In this document: piece after piece, positions 7,613-15,596 of the stretch | Layout: each line of letters starts with the position of its first letter | How positions within the stretch are numbered: position 1 is the first letter of the stretch | Source of the DNA: CADEEN01 sp963783785 | Lineage (GTDB): Bacteria; Pseudomonadota; Gammaproteobacteria; Burkholderiales; Burkholderiaceae_C | NCBI GenBank assembly: GCA_963783785.1 | Contig: CAWAOQ010000006.1 | Coordinates: 558,001-622,000, forward strand | Reading direction: 5' to 3' | Length of the DNA: 64,000 bases | The notes under the pieces: model-generated | Told to the model about the DNA's origin: nothing | What the model saw: the letters and a program-made list of their open reading frames with translations, nothing else | Databases searched by the model: none | Translations under genes and position numbers: made by a program

Positions 7613-8474
7613 CCTCACGACCCGAGAAATCGCGCGCGAACTGGTAGGCGACGCGGCCCGAGCGCGAGCCCCGCTCGAGGGCCCAGACCAGCGCCTCGGG
7701 CCGCGACGCATCGATGCGATCCGCCGCGACGCCGAAGTGACGCAGCCACTGCGCGACGATGGCCAGGTACTCGGCCTGCGTGAACGGGTAGAAGCTGACC
7801 CACAGCCCGAAGCGCTCGGACAGCGAGATCTTCTCCTCCACCACCTCGCCGGGATGGACCTCGCCGTCCTCGGTGTGGGTGTAGGTCAGGTTCTCCCTCA
7901 TGTACTCCGGCAACAGGTGGCGGCGGTTGCTGGTGGCGTAGATCAGCACGTTGTCGCTGGCCTGCGCCACCGAGCCGTCGAGCATCGACTTCAGCGCCTT
8001 GTAGCCGGGCTCGCCCTCGTCGAAAGACAGGTCGTCGCAGAAGACGATGAAGCGCTCGGCGCGCTCGGCGACCTGATCGACGATGTCGGGCAGGTCGACC
8101 AGATCGGTCTTGTCGACCTCGATCAGGCGCAGCCCCTGCGGCGCGAACTCGTTCAGGCAAGCCTTGATCAGCGAGCTTTTTCCGGTGCCACGGGCCCCCG
8201 TCAGCAGCACATTGTTGGCGGCACGGCCGGCAACGAACTGGCGCGTATTGCGCACCAGCCGTTCCTTCTGTGGCTCGACCTCCCGCAGGTCAGCGAGTCG
8301 AATCGTCGCCACATGACGCACTGGCTCGAGCGTCCCGATGGCGCCGCGCTTGCGGTAGCGAAAGGCGATCGAGGCCTGCCAATCGGTGGCAGTCGCAGGC
8401 CGTGGCAGCACCGCTTCCAGGCGACCGAGCAGGGTCTCGGCGCGGGCAATCAGGGTTTCGAGCGTGGGCTTCAT
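7605..8474 (-). CDS. DUF815 AAA-type ATPase
   Basis: Protein of 289 aa. Walker A is GARGTGKSS at residues 93-101 and Walker B is FIVFCDDLSF at 142-151; a sensor-like YATSNRRHLLPEYM follows. This is the DUF815 family of single-domain P-loop ATPases without an assigned role. The ATG at 8474 shares one base with the stop of the upstream nuclease gene (TGATG) and the stop overlaps the NUDIX start, so the three genes are tightly coupled. Confidence 0.9.
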   Translation of the reverse strand: MKPTLETLIARAETLLGRLEAVLPRPATATDWQASIAFRYRKRGAIGTLEPVRHVATIRLADLREVEPQKERLVRNTRQFVAGRAANNVLLTGARGTGKSSLIKACLNEFAPQGLRLIEVDKTDLVDLPDIVDQVAERAERFIVFCDDLSFDEGEPGYKALKSMLDGSVAQASDNVLIYATSNRRHLLPEYMRENLTYTHTEDGEVHPGEVVEEKISLSERFGLWVSFYPFTQAEYLAIVAQWLRHFGVAADRIDASRPEALVWALERGSRSGRVAYQFARDFSGREDA

Positions 8475-9136
8475 CACGAGGAGGCGGGCAAGGCGTGCAC
8501 CGCATTGTCGGCGACGACGAAGACCCGATCGCCGGCAACACGCACGACGGGGTGCATGCCGGTGAACGCGCCGAACGCCGGCAGCACGCCGACGGTCGCA
8601 CCGAAGTGGAAACACGGCAGGCGCAGACGGTCGATGCCGCGGCCGACGGTCGTGCAGGGGTGGCTGTGCCCGGCCAGCACATAGAGACCCGGCCGCGCGG
8701 TCGGGTGGTGGCACAACGCCAATCCGGGCGCCTCGGCAAGCCGCAGCGGCTCGTCGACGCAAGTCACGCCCAGCGCCGCCGGCGGATCACCGGCGCGATC
8801 GTCGTGGTTGCCGCGCACCAGCATCAAGTCGATGCCGGCATGGCGTTCGCGCCAGCAGCTGAACGCCTCCAGCGTCGCCGGCGCGTGGGCGCGTGCCGAG
8901 TGCAACAGGTCGCCGAGGAAGATCACGCGGCTCGCGCGGTGGCGGTCGATCAGCGCGCCGAGTCGATCCAGCGTTTCGGTGGTGGTGCCGCGCGGCACCG
9001 GCACACCCAACCGCCGGAAGCTCACGGCCTTGCCGATATGCGCGTCGGCGACCAGCAACGTGCGCAGCGCCGGCCACCAGGCCACCTTTTGCGGCAGCAA
9101 ATGCAGACTGCTGCCGCCGACCTCGACGCGGCTCAT
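8474..9136 (-). CDS. pdeM: PdeM, ligase-associated DNA damage response metallophosphatase (orphan)
   Basis: Protein of 220 aa from the calcineurin-like phosphoesterase superfamily. All metal ligands are visible: DAHIGK at residues 31-36, GDLLHS at 75-80, GNHDD at 109-113 and GHSHP at 156-160. The best match in memory is PdeM, normally encoded beside an ATP-dependent DNA ligase, a Lhr-type helicase and an exonuclease. None of these partners is in the window; instead it lies 14 bases after slmA and is coupled to the DUF815 ATPase. Confidence 0.85.
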   Translation of the reverse strand: MSRVEVGGSSLHLLPQKVAWWPALRTLLVADAHIGKAVSFRRLGVPVPRGTTTETLDRLGALIDRHRASRVIFLGDLLHSARAHAPATLEAFSCWRERHAGIDLMLVRGNHDDRAGDPPAALGVTCVDEPLRLAEAPGLALCHHPTARPGLYVLAGHSHPCTTVGRGIDRLRLPCFHFGATVGVLPAFGAFTGMHPVVRVAGDRVFVVADNAVHALPASS

Positions 9137-9150
9137 CGCGGCGCGGGCCC

Positions 9151-9834
9151 TCAGGCGGTGAACAGGTGCAGTGCCGCGTCCAGATGCTCGGTCGGACTGC
9201 GCTTGAAGCCCGAGCGCGCGTAGCGCTGCAGGCGGCCGACCGCGAATGCGGTCAGCGCCGACGCCTGGGCATTGCCGTCGACGGTGGGTTGCGGCGAGCC
9301 GGCAGCCTCGGCCGCAGCGCGCAGGCTCTGGCGCAACTGCGACTCGACGCGGTCGAAGAACTGGTTCATGCGCGCAATCAGGCGCTCGTTCTCGAACACC
9401 AAGGCGTCGCCGACCATCACTCGGGTCATGCCGGGGTTCTTCTCGCCGAATTGCAGCACCACCGCGAGCATCTTGGCGGCCTGTTGCGCGCCGGACGGTT
9501 CGCGTTCGACGATCTGGTTGATCAGCGAGAAGACGCTCGATTCGATGAACTCGATCAGGCCCTCGAACATCTGCGCCTTGCTGGCGAAATGGCGGTACAG
9601 CGCCGCTTCGCTGACGGACAGCTTGGCCGCCAGCGCCGCCGTCGTGATCCGATCCGCGCCGGGCTGTTCGAGCATCTGCGCCAAGGTCTGCAGGATCTGC
9701 ACGCGCCGCTCGCCGGGCTTGGGGCGCTTGCGCACGCGCTCTGGCTTGGCTTGCGCGGCCGCACCGGCCTCGCTGGCTGCCGCGGCTTCGTCGTCGATGG
9801 CGTCCGCCGGTTCGTCGGGCAGCTCGGGTGTCAC
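9151..9834 (-). CDS. slmA: Nucleoid occlusion factor SlmA (TetR family)
   Basis: Protein of 227 aa from a GTG at 9834, chosen because it overlaps the stop of the upstream nucleotidase (GTGA); the open frame continues further up but would overlap that gene. A disordered acidic/Ala-rich N-terminus of about 40 residues precedes the TetR helix-turn-helix (TTAALAAKLSVSEAALYRHF) and the SlmA ligand-free C-terminal domain (FEGLIEFIESSVFSLINQI). SlmA binds chromosomal sites and blocks FtsZ assembly over the nucleoid. Its target ftsZ is encoded about 24 kb away in this window. Confidence 0.9.
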   Translation of the reverse strand: MTPELPDEPADAIDDEAAAASEAGAAAQAKPERVRKRPKPGERRVQILQTLAQMLEQPGADRITTAALAAKLSVSEAALYRHFASKAQMFEGLIEFIESSVFSLINQIVEREPSGAQQAAKMLAVVLQFGEKNPGMTRVMVGDALVFENERLIARMNQFFDRVESQLRQSLRAAAEAAGSPQPTVDGNAQASALTAFAVGRLQRYARSGFKRSPTEHLDAALHLFTA

Positions 9835-10622
9835 GGCAGGCGTCTCTTGTGCAATTGTTGTAGCGAAGAGATTCTTGCACAGACATATGCAGGCTTTCGG
9901 TGCAGGTAAACACCAACTTTCGCCTTTGGCGTGACGTGTTTCGCGGCTTGACGGGTCCACCGCTGCATCCAGACCGTGGTCATCCCGATGCGACGCGCCG
10001 ATTTCTGGTGGTCCAGCGTGTCCTCGACCAACACGCAGCGCGACGGCGGCACGCCAAGCCGCACCGCCACCCGCCGCAGCATGCGCACATCGGGCTTGGG
10101 CCGCAGTTGGCCGAACATGCGCATGTCTTCGATCGACAGCACGCCGTCGAACAGAGGGCCGATGCCGAGCGCACCGATCACGCGCTCGGCGTAGGCAAGT
10201 GGCGCATTGGTCAGGATGAACTTGCGCCCGGGCAACTGGCGCAGCGCGTCGAAGTCATGCGGGTGGCCATGCACGCGGCCCTCCAGCCCCGGCAGCAGAT
10301 GGGTATGGTGCAGGAAGTGAGCCGCATTCACGCCGTGATGGCGGACCAGGCCCAGCAGCGTCGCGCCATAGCGTTGCCAATAGCGGTGGCGCAGCGCATC
10401 GGCCTCGCTGCGGTCGAGGTCCAGCACACGCACCATGTAGTCGGTCATGCCCTCGTTGATGCCGGCGAAGGCAGCATGCGAAGCGTTGTGCAGCGTGTTG
10501 TCGAGGTCGAACAGCCAGACACGCGAGCGCCCAGGCTTGCAGCTTCCGTGTGTCGCCAACCCCCGGGGGTACTCCGGCCGCCTTGGGGCGGCCCGGCGGC
10601 GACCTGGACCCGCGAGCAGCAT
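9831..10622 (-). CDS. HAD-family pyrimidine 5'-nucleotidase (SDT1/UmpH-like)
   Basis: HAD hydrolase of up to 263 aa. Motif I is WLFDLDNTLHN (residues 36-46), motif II ILTNAP, and motif III/IV RPKPDVRML and CVLVEDTLDHQ. Such enzymes dephosphorylate UMP/CMP-like nucleotides. The first about 30 codons from ATG 10622 fall in a GC-rich hairpin repeat, so this N-terminal part is probably not ancestral; a TTG at 10559 would give 242 aa starting MATHGSCKPG, closer to the family length. argB-nucleotidase-slmA is a conserved order. Confidence 0.85.
   Translation of the reverse strand: MLLAGPGRRRAAPRRPEYPRGLATHGSCKPGRSRVWLFDLDNTLHNASHAAFAGINEGMTDYMVRVLDLDRSEADALRHRYWQRYGATLLGLVRHHGVNAAHFLHHTHLLPGLEGRVHGHPHDFDALRQLPGRKFILTNAPLAYAERVIGALGIGPLFDGVLSIEDMRMFGQLRPKPDVRMLRRVAVRLGVPPSRCVLVEDTLDHQKSARRIGMTTVWMQRWTRQAAKHVTPKAKVGVYLHRKPAYVCARISSLQQLHKRRLP
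10553..10612. repeat. GC-rich hairpin repeat, copy 2 (argB-nucleotidase junction)
   Basis: Contains the perfect palindrome CCCCCGGGGG, a GGCCGCC-TTGG-GGCGGCC hairpin, and outer GTCGCC/GGCGAC arms, so the whole block folds as nested stems. It shares the 16-mer TTGGGGCGGCCCGGCG with copy 3 at 19062-19080. It overlaps the apparent 5' coding end of the nucleotidase gene. Confidence 0.7.
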
Positions 10623-10627
10623 CGAGG

Positions 10628-11533
10628 TCAATGCGACCGGATCATGGTCCCGTAGGCCTGGTCCGTCAGGATCTCCAGCAGCATCGCGTGCGGCACGCGA
10701 CCGTCGATGATGTGCACCGCGTTGACGCCGCTCCTGGCGGCATCCAGCGCGCCGGCGATCTTGGGCAGCATGCCGCCCGAGATCGTGCCGTCGGCGAACA
10801 ACTCGTCGATGCGGCGCGCGGTCAGGTCGGTCAGCAACTGGCCGCTCTTGTCGAGCACGCCCGGGGTGTTGGTCAACAGCATCAGCTTCTCGGCCTTCAG
10901 CACGGTGGCCAGCTTGCCCGCCACCAGGTCGGCATTGATGTTGTAGCTCTCGTTGTGTTCGCCGAAGCCGATCGGGCTGATGACCGGGATGAACTGGTCG
11001 TCCTGCAGCGCGCTGACCACGCTGGGGTCGATCGCGGTGATCTCGCCGACCTGCCCGACGTCGTGCTCGACGCTCGGGTCGTCCTTGTCGACCAGCTTCA
11101 TCTTGCGCGCACGGATCAGGCCGCCGTCGCGGCCGGTCAAGCCGACCGCCTTGCCACCCGCGGCATTGATCAGGCCGACGATGTCCTGCTGCACCTCGCC
11201 GGCCAGCACCCATTCGACGACCTCCATCGTCTCCTCGTCGGTCACCCGCATGCCCTGCACGAAGGTGCCCTTCTTGCCCAGCCGCGTGAGTGCCTCGTCG
11301 ATCTGCGGGCCGCCGCCGTGGACCACGATCGGATTCATGCCGACCAGCTTCAGCAACACCACGTCTTCGGCAAAGTCCTGCTGCAGTTCGGGGTCGGTCA
11401 TCGCATTGCCGCCGTACTTGATGACCAGGGTCTTGCCGTGGTACTTGCGGATGTAGGGCAGCGCCTGCGCCAGGATCTCGGCCTTCTCGCGCGGGGCAAT
11501 GTGGGTCACGTCGGTCTGGTGGGCGGTGGTCAT
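10628..11533 (-). CDS. argB: Acetylglutamate kinase
   Basis: Protein of 301 aa, the usual ArgB length, phosphorylating N-acetylglutamate in arginine synthesis. Amino acid kinase motifs are intact: VIKYGGNAM at residues 37-45, VHGGGPQIDE at 71-80, NINADLVAGKLA and the late KIAGALDAARSGVNAVHI segment. The start is the ATG at 11533 (MTTAHQTDVTHIAPREKAEI), which fits family N-termini; an ATG 53 codons upstream would add an unrelated Arg/Pro-rich stretch. It is divergent from the dmeF unit. Confidence 0.96.
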   Translation of the reverse strand: MTTAHQTDVTHIAPREKAEILAQALPYIRKYHGKTLVIKYGGNAMTDPELQQDFAEDVVLLKLVGMNPIVVHGGGPQIDEALTRLGKKGTFVQGMRVTDEETMEVVEWVLAGEVQQDIVGLINAAGGKAVGLTGRDGGLIRARKMKLVDKDDPSVEHDVGQVGEITAIDPSVVSALQDDQFIPVISPIGFGEHNESYNINADLVAGKLATVLKAEKLMLLTNTPGVLDKSGQLLTDLTARRIDELFADGTISGGMLPKIAGALDAARSGVNAVHIIDGRVPHAMLLEILTDQAYGTMIRSH

Positions 11534-11719
11534 GGCAGCGTGGCGGACGGGAGGGGCCGGGGCATTGTAGGCAGCCGCATCTGCCCGGGGCCTGGAACTC
11601 AGCGTGCGCCGTGCCTGCGGCGATGCCGCACATCGAAGAAAATCAGCCGGCGAGAATGGCATGGGCGTGCCCGATCCGCCGGTCGGCGCCACGCCAGCGC
11701 GGTCAACGTCGGCACCAGC

Positions 11720-11726
11720 AAGGAGG
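11720..11726 (+). promoter_or_regulatory. Strong Shine-Dalgarno for the dmeF leader ORF
   Basis: AAGGAGG lies 7 bases before the GTG at 11734, an ideal spacing. dmeF itself, starting at 11816, has no recognisable ribosome site, so this may be the main translation entry for both. Confidence 0.6.
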
Positions 11727-11733
11727 CCACAGA

Positions 11734-11811
11734 GTGAACATGCAACGCCATCGATTCATGACCGCCAGCCTACTTGTCGCCTTGCTGGCCGGCACTGCCG
11801 TGGCGCGCTGA
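11734..11811 (+). CDS. 25-aa signal-peptide-like leader ORF upstream of dmeF
   Basis: The ORF begins at GTG 11734 behind a strong AAGGAGG and encodes MNMQRHRFMTASLLVALLAG then TAVAR before a stop. This is exactly a Sec signal peptide: a basic start, a hydrophobic core and an AVA-type cleavage site, with no mature domain. dmeF starts 4 bases after the stop and lacks its own ribosome site, so coupling is likely. It may be the stump of a deleted periplasmic protein gene or a functional leader peptide. No homology can be claimed at this length. Confidence 0.45.
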   Translation: MNMQRHRFMTASLLVALLAGTAVAR

Positions 11812-11815
11812 ACCC

Positions 11816-12790
11816 ATGGCCGCACCACACGCCCACGACCTGAGCCCCTGGCGGCACGAACACCATTGGGCGCCCGATCGGCGCGCCAATGAACGCCGCA
11901 CGCACGCGGTGATTGCCATCACGCTGTTGACGATGGCCGCCGAGATCGCTGCCGGTGTGTGGTGGCACTCGATGGCGCTGCTGGCCGACGGCTGGCACAT
12001 GGGCACCCATGCCGCGGCGATCGGCGTGACGGCGCTGGCCTACGCACTGACGCGACGCTGGGCCGGTGACGCCCGCTTCTCGCTCGGGCCATGGAAGGTC
12101 GAGGTGCTGGGGGCCTACACCAGCGCCCTGCTGCTGGGCGTGGTGGCGCTGGCGATCGCCGCCGAGTCGCTGCTGCGGCTGGCCAGCCCGCGCGTGGTCG
12201 ACTACGTGCCGTCGCTGGCCGTGGCGTTCATCGGCCTGGGCGTCAATCTGGTGTGTGCCTGGCTGCTGCACGCGTCGGCCGGGTCGTCGCACGCTCACGC
12301 CCACGACCATCCGCACGATCATCACGCGCACCACTCCCATGCGCACGGTGCTGCCGATCTCAACCTGAAGGCGGCCTACCTGCACGTGCTGGCCGATGCG
12401 GCCACTTCGGTGCTGGCGATCGTGGCGCTGCTGGCCGGCAAGTTCGCCGGCCTGGCCTGGCTCGACCCGCTGATCGGCCTGGTCGGTGCGGCGATGATCG
12501 CGTGGTGGTCACGCGGGCTGCTGGCTCGCACCGGCAAGATCCTGCTCGACCGCGAGATGGATGACCCGCTGGCGGCGCAGTTGCGCGAGCGCCTCGAGGC
12601 CGATGGCGATGCCCGCGTGGCCGATCTGCACCTGTGGCGCGTCGGTGACGCGCACTTCGCCGCCCACGCCACCGTGGTCGCCGACCAGCCGCAAACAGCC
12701 GACGCCTACCGCGCAAGAGTCGCCCACCTGCCAGCCCTGGTGCACCTGTCGATCGAGGTCAACCACTGCCCGCAGGCCAACGCACGCTGA
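11816..12790 (+). CDS. dmeF: DmeF-type cation diffusion facilitator (Co/Ni/divalent metal efflux)
   Basis: Protein of 324 aa. The N-terminus has an HEHHW metal-binding patch (residues 14-18) typical of DmeF. Six membrane helices carry the CDF transport site: ADGWH at 57-61 and HVLAD at 190-194. Between them, residues 159-177 form a His-rich cytoplasmic loop (HAHAHDHPHDHH). The C-terminal about 85 residues form the ferredoxin-like dimer domain. It should export Co(II), Ni(II) or similar ions in exchange for protons. The specificity assignment rests on the N-terminal and TM2 pattern and is an inference. Confidence 0.88.
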   Translation: MAAPHAHDLSPWRHEHHWAPDRRANERRTHAVIAITLLTMAAEIAAGVWWHSMALLADGWHMGTHAAAIGVTALAYALTRRWAGDARFSLGPWKVEVLGAYTSALLLGVVALAIAAESLLRLASPRVVDYVPSLAVAFIGLGVNLVCAWLLHASAGSSHAHAHDHPHDHHAHHSHAHGAADLNLKAAYLHVLADAATSVLAIVALLAGKFAGLAWLDPLIGLVGAAMIAWWSRGLLARTGKILLDREMDDPLAAQLRERLEADGDARVADLHLWRVGDAHFAAHATVVADQPQTADAYRARVAHLPALVHLSIEVNHCPQANAR

Positions 12791-12831
12791 GCCGCGCGCG
12801 GGCATCCGCCGGGAGCGCCTGTCCGCCGTCG

Positions 12832-14826
12832 TCAGAAGTGGATGCCGCGCATCATCTGCGCCATTGCGATGGCTTCCGGCGTCAGCGTCGGCTTGGCCAG
12901 TTTCTCGCCCTTGGCCGCCGCGCTGTCGGGGAACATCCTGAACGTGGTGTTCATGATGATCTGCGTGATGCGCGGCGCCACCGCATGCAACACCTCGCCG
13001 AAGATGCCCAGTCGCGTGGCCACCCGCACCGGCTTGTCGATGCAGGCCTGCACGACCATGTCGGCGGCCTCCTCGGGCTTGAGCAGCGGCATGCTGTCGT
13101 AGATCTTGGTCGGGGCGGTCATCGGCGTGCGCACCAGCGGCATGTTGACGGTGGTGAAGGTGATGCCCTGGTCCGCGAATTCGCTCGACGCGCAGGCCGT
13201 CCATGCGTCGAGCGCCGCCTTGCTGGCGACGTAGGCCGAAAAGCGCGGCGCGTTGACCAGCACGCTGATCGAGCTGATGTTGACGACATGGCCCTTCTTC
13301 TTGGCCACCATGCCCGGCAGCAGACCCATCGTCACGCGCAGGCTGCCGAAGTAGTTGAGCTGCATCGTGCGCTCGTAGTCGTGGAAGCGGTCGTAGCTGG
13401 CCTCGATGGCGCGGCGGATCGAGCGGCCGGCGTTGTTGATCAGGAAGTCCACGCCACCGTGCTGTTCCTGCAACGTCCTGACCAGTTCGGCGCAACTGGC
13501 CTCGTTGGCGATGTCCGCCGAGTAGCTGAATACCTTGGCGTCCTTGCCGGCGTAGGCCCTGATTTCCTTGACGGCCTCGGCCAGCTTGTCTGCGTCGCGG
13601 GCGCAGATGACGGTGATCGCACCGGCCTCGGCAAAGCGGCAGGCCGCCGACAGCCCGATGCCCGACGAACCGCCGGTCACCAGCACGACCTTGCCGCCCA
13701 CCGTGCCCTTCAGGCTGCGGTCGATGAACAGCGCCGGGTCGAGATGGCGCTCCCAGTAGTCCCACAGCCGCCAGGCGTAGTCATTCAGGTTCGGGCACTC
13801 GATGCCGCTGCCCTTCAGTGCGGCGTCGGTTTCGCGGCGGTCGAAGCGCGTCGGATAGTTGACGAACGTCAGCATGTCCTCCGGCACGCCCAGGTCCTTG
13901 ATCACCGCGCGATAGACACGGCGCACCGGCGCCAGTGCCATCAGGCCCTTCTTCACGCTCTTCGGGATGAAGCCGAACAGCGCCGCGTTGACGAACAGGT
14001 TCATCTTCGGCGCATGCGCGGCCTTGCTGAAGATGTCGAGCACGTCGCCGATCCGGTAGCCGACCGGATCGACCAGGTGGTAGCAGCGGCCGCTGGCGTG
14101 GAAATGGTGACTGATGTGGTCGAGCGCGGCGACGACGAAGTCCACCGGCACGATGTTGACGCGCCCGCCTTCGAGACCGACGCTGGGCATCCACGGCGGC
14201 AGGATCTGCCGCATGCGCTGGATCAGCTTGAAGAAGTAGTACGGGCCGTCGATCTTGTCCATCTCGCCGGTCCGCGAGTCGCCGACGACCATCGCCGGGC
14301 GGTACACCGTCCACGGCACCTTGCACTCCTTGCGCACCAGCTTCTCGCTCTCGTGCTTGGTCATGAAGTACGGGTGGTCCAGCCCCTCGGCCTCCTCGAA
14401 CATGTCTTCGCGGAACACGCCTTCGTACAGCCCCGCCGCGGCGATGCTCGACACGTGGTGAAAGTGCCCGGCATCGATGGCCTTGGCAAACTCGACCGCG
14501 CTGCGGGTGCCTTCGATGTTGACCCGGACCTGGCTCTCCTCGTCGGCCGACAGGTCGTACACCGCGGCCAGGTGATACATGTGGTTGATGTGGCCCTTGA
14601 GCTTCTTCAACTCGTCCGCGGCGACCCCCAGCTTCTTGGACGTCAGGTCGCCATACACCGGCACCGCGCGCGCCTTGCTCACGCCCCAGAAATCGAGCAA
14701 CGCAGCCACCTTGTCTTCGCTCTCGGGCCGCAACAGGAAATGGACCACCGCACCCTTGCGCGCAAGCAAGGTCTTGACCAGGCGTTTGCCGATGAAACCG
14801 GTGGCGCCGGTGACGAAGTACTGCAT
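12832..14826 (-). CDS. Two-domain fatty acyl-CoA/ACP reductase, alcohol-forming (Marinobacter FAR type)
   Basis: Protein of 664 aa with two fused Rossmann domains. The N-terminal extended-SDR/male-sterility-like domain has GATGFIG at residues 7-13, HVSSIAAAG near 124-132 and YxxxK at 153-157 (YFMTK). The C-terminal classical SDR domain has GGSSGIG at 385-391, NNAG at 464-467 and YVASK at 532-536. Order, length and many segments (DYWERHLDP, MQLNYFGS, IMNTTFRMFPDS) match from memory the Marinobacter fatty acyl reductases that make fatty alcohols for wax esters. The neighbouring phasin and patatin genes fit a storage-lipid role. Substrate range is inferred. Confidence 0.85.
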   Translation of the reverse strand: MQYFVTGATGFIGKRLVKTLLARKGAVVHFLLRPESEDKVAALLDFWGVSKARAVPVYGDLTSKKLGVAADELKKLKGHINHMYHLAAVYDLSADEESQVRVNIEGTRSAVEFAKAIDAGHFHHVSSIAAAGLYEGVFREDMFEEAEGLDHPYFMTKHESEKLVRKECKVPWTVYRPAMVVGDSRTGEMDKIDGPYYFFKLIQRMRQILPPWMPSVGLEGGRVNIVPVDFVVAALDHISHHFHASGRCYHLVDPVGYRIGDVLDIFSKAAHAPKMNLFVNAALFGFIPKSVKKGLMALAPVRRVYRAVIKDLGVPEDMLTFVNYPTRFDRRETDAALKGSGIECPNLNDYAWRLWDYWERHLDPALFIDRSLKGTVGGKVVLVTGGSSGIGLSAACRFAEAGAITVICARDADKLAEAVKEIRAYAGKDAKVFSYSADIANEASCAELVRTLQEQHGGVDFLINNAGRSIRRAIEASYDRFHDYERTMQLNYFGSLRVTMGLLPGMVAKKKGHVVNISSISVLVNAPRFSAYVASKAALDAWTACASSEFADQGITFTTVNMPLVRTPMTAPTKIYDSMPLLKPEEAADMVVQACIDKPVRVATRLGIFGEVLHAVAPRITQIIMNTTFRMFPDSAAAKGEKLAKPTLTPEAIAMAQMMRGIHF

Positions 14827-14853
14827 GCGGTTCTCCTTCGGGTGGGGTGCGTG

Positions 14854-14899
14854 GCGAACAGGCGCCGAACCGATGATTTTTCACTCAAAGCCTGTTCGC
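14854..14899. promoter_or_regulatory. Inverted repeat in the FAR-phasin divergent region
   Basis: Perfect 10-base arms GCGAACAGGC (14854-14863) and GCCTGTTCGC (14890-14899) are separated by 26 bases, 28 bases upstream of the reductase start. It could be an operator for the divergent genes or a 5'-UTR hairpin. The rest of the 14827-15071 gap shows no clear promoter. Confidence 0.35.
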
Positions 14900-15071
14900 G
14901 CCGCTGCGCGCTTACCCCAAGTCGGACGCCCCATTGCCCGTCCGTCCGGCATAGACCCCGCTCACTAGAGAATGGCGCCCGCCGCAGGGGCTGCCGCTCC
15001 TATAGTTGCCCTGCCCGTGCGGCCCCGCCCGCACATCGACCCACTCCCTGCGACGACAAAGGACAAACCTC

Positions 15072-15596
15072 ATGGTCAAGAAGCTCCAGAAGTTGGCGGC
15101 AAAGAAAGCCGCTCCGGCCGCCAACCTGCTCGACAGCCAACTGGCGCAGTCGGTGAAGGAATCGGCGCAGCAGATCTGGCTGGCCGGCATGGGCGCCTTT
15201 GCCAAGGCCCAGGCAGAAGGCGGCAAGGTCTTCGAGACCCTGGTCAAGGAAGGCGTCAGCCTGCAGCGCAAGACACAGGGCCTGGCCGAAGAACGCATCA
15301 GCGCGGTCACCGGCAAGATGACGGCGATGGCCGACGGCATGAGCAACAAGGCTGGCGCCCATTGGGACAAGCTCGAAACGATCTTCGAGGAACGCGTGGC
15401 CAAGGCACTGAACAAGATGGGCGTGCCTTCGCGCAAGGACATCGACGCACTGATCAAGCGCATCGACGAGTTGTCGGCCAAGGTCGGCGGCAAGGCCGCG
15501 GTGAAGACGGCCGTGAAGGCGGCGCCCAGACGCAAGGTCGCCGCCAAGCCGACCGCGAAAGCCCCGGCCAAGCGCGCCGCCCGCAAGGCACCGTGA
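15072..15596 (+). CDS. Phasin family protein with histone-like Lys/Ala tail (PhaF/PhaI type)
   Basis: Protein of 174 aa. Residues 1-145 fit a granule-associated phasin: amphipathic helical SAQQIWLAGMGAFAKAQAEG, then a coiled EERISAVTGKMTAMADGM region and DIDALIKRIDELSAKV. The last 30 residues are basic repeats such as AAKPTAKAPAKRAARKAP, like the nucleoid-binding tail of PhaF, which tethers PHA granules to DNA. AAAGGAC precedes the ATG at 15072. The stop overlaps the patatin start (GTGA). Phasins coat polyhydroxyalkanoate inclusions; here the nearby reductase leaves wax or neutral-lipid bodies as an alternative. Confidence 0.85.
   Translation: MVKKLQKLAAKKAAPAANLLDSQLAQSVKESAQQIWLAGMGAFAKAQAEGGKVFETLVKEGVSLQRKTQGLAEERISAVTGKMTAMADGMSNKAGAHWDKLETIFEERVAKALNKMGVPSRKDIDALIKRIDELSAKVGGKAAVKTAVKAAPRRKVAAKPTAKAPAKRAARKAP

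Noticed and set aside
12791..12831. Bidirectional terminator between dmeF and the fatty acyl reductase.
   Set aside because: The 41-base gap has GC-rich bases but no clear stem followed by a T-run on either strand.
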